A stretch of 6,399 nucleotides of DNA from an uncultured Anaerotruncus sp. GTDB taxonomy: Bacteria > Bacillota > Clostridia > Oscillospirales > Ruminococcaceae. This document shows, one piece after another, positions 4,834 through 6,399 of this stretch (positions within the stretch are counted from its first letter, which is position 1; every line of letters starts with the position of its first letter). The position numbers were made by a program, and so were the translations under genes. Under the pieces are notes generated by a model, which worked only from the letters and a program-made list of their open reading frames with translations, did not search any database and was not told where the DNA came from. The stretch spans positions 1 to 6,399 of the forward strand of contig CAJUJI010000151.1 of NCBI GenBank assembly GCA_910586875.1, written 5' to 3'.

Positions 4834-6204
4834 CTATACCTTTTTCTTCTCAAAGAAAGCATCAACTGCCTTCTTAATCTCCACAGGCTTTGACGTTTTC
4901 AGCAGATAACCGGATGGCTTGAGCGGCATTACCCCGATCATGCTTTGAGGGTCTCTCCTGCCGGTTAAGAAGATCACCGGGATATCCTCAAACGCCTTTT
5001 CCGAACGGAGCATTTCCAGTGTCTGTTTACCATCGCACACCGGCATCTCATAGTCCAACAGTACCAAATCCGGCCGGTTTAGGGTGATCGTACGAATTGC
5101 TGCTACACCAGAGTCCGCAATCGCAACCTCATAATCATTCCCTAACAGCTGCTTCATTCCCTGTTGTATGGTCATCGAATCGTCCACTACCAGTATCTTC
5201 TGTTTCGGATTGCTCTTCTCTTGCTCCTCCCGCCCTTTGCGCTCCCTCAGATACTTTTCGACCTCGTCCATGGCGTTTTCTTTCTCAATCGGAGTTCCTA
5301 CTCCATTTTGCAACAGGTGAGGCGCAATCATACAATAAGCAAAATATCCGTTGCCGCCGGTATTCAGCAACAAGCTAACCTGCAATTCTTGCTTTTCAAA
5401 AATCTTCTGGAACTGCTCATAGGTCAGGAGATTTTCCTCCTTGAGCTCAAGAGAATCCATTGTCGGGAAATGCTCCAGGACGCGTCCCACAAACTGCCGC
5501 GCTGTATATCTGGCAGCATGAACCAACATATTATCCAGCTTGTTTGTCTGGATTCCCATTATTTTTCCAACCGTGTTGATCAACAGTTTTTCTTCAAAAA
5601 CCAAAATAATCTCTTGCCGCTTTTCGTCCCGACCTGTTCCATAAACCAAACGGTAATATACGCCTCTTCCAAATTTTTCACCGCTGTAAGCATCGCTGAT
5701 GACCTGTGATTCCAGGCGGAACATATCAAATATGAGCTGAACGATAACCTTTTTTACCGCTGTAAACTCATCACTAGGCAAAAGATTCTTCCATTTTCTT
5801 TCATGCTTTCCAACAATAGAAAGATCCTCTGTCAAGGTATGCCCAATTAACCAACCTGCACAGACCCCCAAAAAATGCTCAACTGCGTCAGGTGCATAGT
5901 CGGTTCGTTCCAGCTCTTGTTCAAGTGCCGGAAGCGTATTTTCTCGAAAGTTGCGGTGAATGCGCTTATGCTCTTCCAGTCCTTCATACTGAATCGACTG
6001 CATATATGCCTCTTCATCTGCAAAGTGCTTTATCGCATGTCCCTTAAAAAATTTGATGCCCTCTTGACATGTCCACTGATTATTCTTTTCCTCCTCTTTG
6101 AGGATAAAAAGCTTATTAATAATCCGAAAAAGCTGCTGATGTTCTTTATCGATCGTTTCCACTCCGATATTAAACTCTTCTTGCCAGATGAATTGATTGC
6201 CCAT
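4834..6204 (-). CDS. Bacteriohemerythrin / CheX-like / receiver-domain fusion protein
   Basis: This 456-residue soluble protein has three domains. Residues 1-135 are a bacteriohemerythrin: W7, GVETIDKEHQQLF with His22, HFADEE with His60 and Glu64, HKRIH with His79 and His83, and GHTLTED with His122 and Asp127. These are all seven expected di-iron ligands, so it should bind iron and O2. Residues 150-300 resemble a CheX/CheC-type domain, but the helix where the catalytic E-x-x-N is expected reads HAARYTARQF, so phosphatase activity is doubtful. After a charged linker (305-333), residues 335-456 are a receiver: Asp341/Asp342, phosphoacceptor Asp384 in LLDYEMP, Thr414 and Lys436. There is no DNA-binding output domain. 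The start is well supported by AAAGGAGG (6219-6212), 7 nt upstream. It stands alone, with its own promoter and terminator. Likely role: an O2- or redox-modulated response regulator, perhaps tied to chemotaxis, acting by phosphorylation-dependent protein contacts. Confidence 0.9.
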   Translation of the reverse strand: MGNQFIWQEEFNIGVETIDKEHQQLFRIINKLFILKEEEKNNQWTCQEGIKFFKGHAIKHFADEEAYMQSIQYEGLEEHKRIHRNFRENTLPALEQELERTDYAPDAVEHFLGVCAGWLIGHTLTEDLSIVGKHERKWKNLLPSDEFTAVKKVIVQLIFDMFRLESQVISDAYSGEKFGRGVYYRLVYGTGRDEKRQEIILVFEEKLLINTVGKIMGIQTNKLDNMLVHAARYTARQFVGRVLEHFPTMDSLELKEENLLTYEQFQKIFEKQELQVSLLLNTGGNGYFAYCMIAPHLLQNGVGTPIEKENAMDEVEKYLRERKGREEQEKSNPKQKILVVDDSMTIQQGMKQLLGNDYEVAIADSGVAAIRTITLNRPDLVLLDYEMPVCDGKQTLEMLRSEKAFEDIPVIFLTGRRDPQSMIGVMPLKPSGYLLKTSKPVEIKKAVDAFFEKKKV

Positions 6205-6233
6205 ACAAAATCCTCCTTTGCTAAATAGGCAAA

Positions 6234-6261
6234 ATTTTAATCTGCGATTGTGCTATCACAA
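6234..6261 (-). promoter_or_regulatory. Candidate promoter with operator-like palindrome, hemerythrin-receiver gene
   Basis: On the minus strand TTGTGA (6261-6256) and TAAAAT (6239-6234) are 16 nt apart, matching the sigma-A consensus at 4 and 5 of 6 positions. Transcription would start near 6227, giving a leader of about 23 nt that includes the ribosome binding site. The -35 box lies inside the inverted repeat TTGTG-ATAG-CACAA (6248-6261), which could be a repressor or activator site. Confidence 0.45.
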
Positions 6262-6333
6262 CAGAGCCACCTTGCGTTGCCCTTATTTGTATTACGCACA
6301 AACAAGCCCTCAAGCATAAAGCTCAAGGACCCC

Positions 6334-6399
6334 GCGCGTTTATTGACTACGCGCGTTTATCGACTACGCGCGTTTATCGACTACGCGCGTTTATCGACT
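6334..6399. repeat. 17-bp tandem repeat array, cut by the window end
   Basis: The unit GCGCGTTTATCGACTAC occurs at 6334-6350 (one change, T for C), 6351-6367, 6368-6384 and 6385-6399 (15 bases visible). In register, each full unit after the first carries the self-complementary octamer ACGCGCGT and a 9-bp spacer, TTATCGACT. The array begins about 130 bp upstream of the hemerythrin-receiver start codon and runs out of the window, so its real length is unknown. Confidence 0.95.

Noticed and set aside
4611..4865. 84-codon minus-strand frame downstream of the hemerythrin-receiver gene
   Set aside because: It overlaps the C-terminus of that gene and runs through its terminator. The real signal inside is the IS200 tnpA remnant in another frame.
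5164..5709. 181-codon plus-strand frame antisense to the hemerythrin-receiver gene
   Set aside because: It is a shadow of a well-supported gene, with no ribosome binding site or domain.
6334..6399. CRISPR array
   Set aside because: The period is 17 bp and the spacers are near-identical, so this is a simple tandem repeat with no unique spacers.

Overview
The window looks like accessory DNA from an anaerobic, probably gut-dwelling Clostridia (Bacillota). The grounds are strong AGGAGG-type ribosome binding sites, Tn4451-like TnpV, TnpW and TnpX proteins, a GC-rich IS21-family element and a bacteriohemerythrin fused to a response regulator. No RNA gene is visible, and I cannot name a genus.

Left part (1-1427): this is the decaying end of a Tn4451-like mobilizable element, read on the minus strand. 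tnpV (1370-984) is followed by a structured intergenic stretch with a good sigma-A promoter (832-804). Next comes a terminator-like hairpin (748-697), then tnpW (450-232). tnpW overlaps the start of the large serine recombinase gene tnpX by ATGA. tnpX is dead: it has an amber codon at codon 36, and its homology stops after about 62 codons. There the sequence changes into what looks like the terminus of a second IS21-like element, running off the window edge.

Middle (1428-3932): this is a complete IS21-family insertion sequence of 2,505 bp. istA and istB overlap by 7 nt, the ends start TGTAA, several internal binding repeats are present and there is a perfect 5-bp target duplication, GATAC. 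It inserted just upstream of tnpV and separated it from its former upstream sequence.

Right of the IS (3933-4780): no convincing full-length gene. The stretch holds a possible 39-residue cysteine-rich small ORF, a pair of 10-bp direct repeats, and a frameshifted N-terminal scrap of an IS200/IS605 transposase. It appears to be a graveyard of mobile DNA.

Far right (4786-6399): one intact gene on the minus strand encodes a 456-residue protein. It has an N-terminal bacteriohemerythrin domain with all di-iron ligands, a middle CheX-like domain that seems to lack the catalytic E-x-x-N, and a C-terminal receiver domain. It has a strong ribosome binding site, a plausible promoter with a palindrome over the -35 box, and a near-perfect intrinsic terminator. 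It is probably an oxygen- or redox-responsive signalling protein. Upstream of it, the window ends inside a 17-bp tandem repeat array built on the palindrome ACGCGCGT. Both window ends lie in repetitive DNA, as expected if this is a short contig bounded by repeats.
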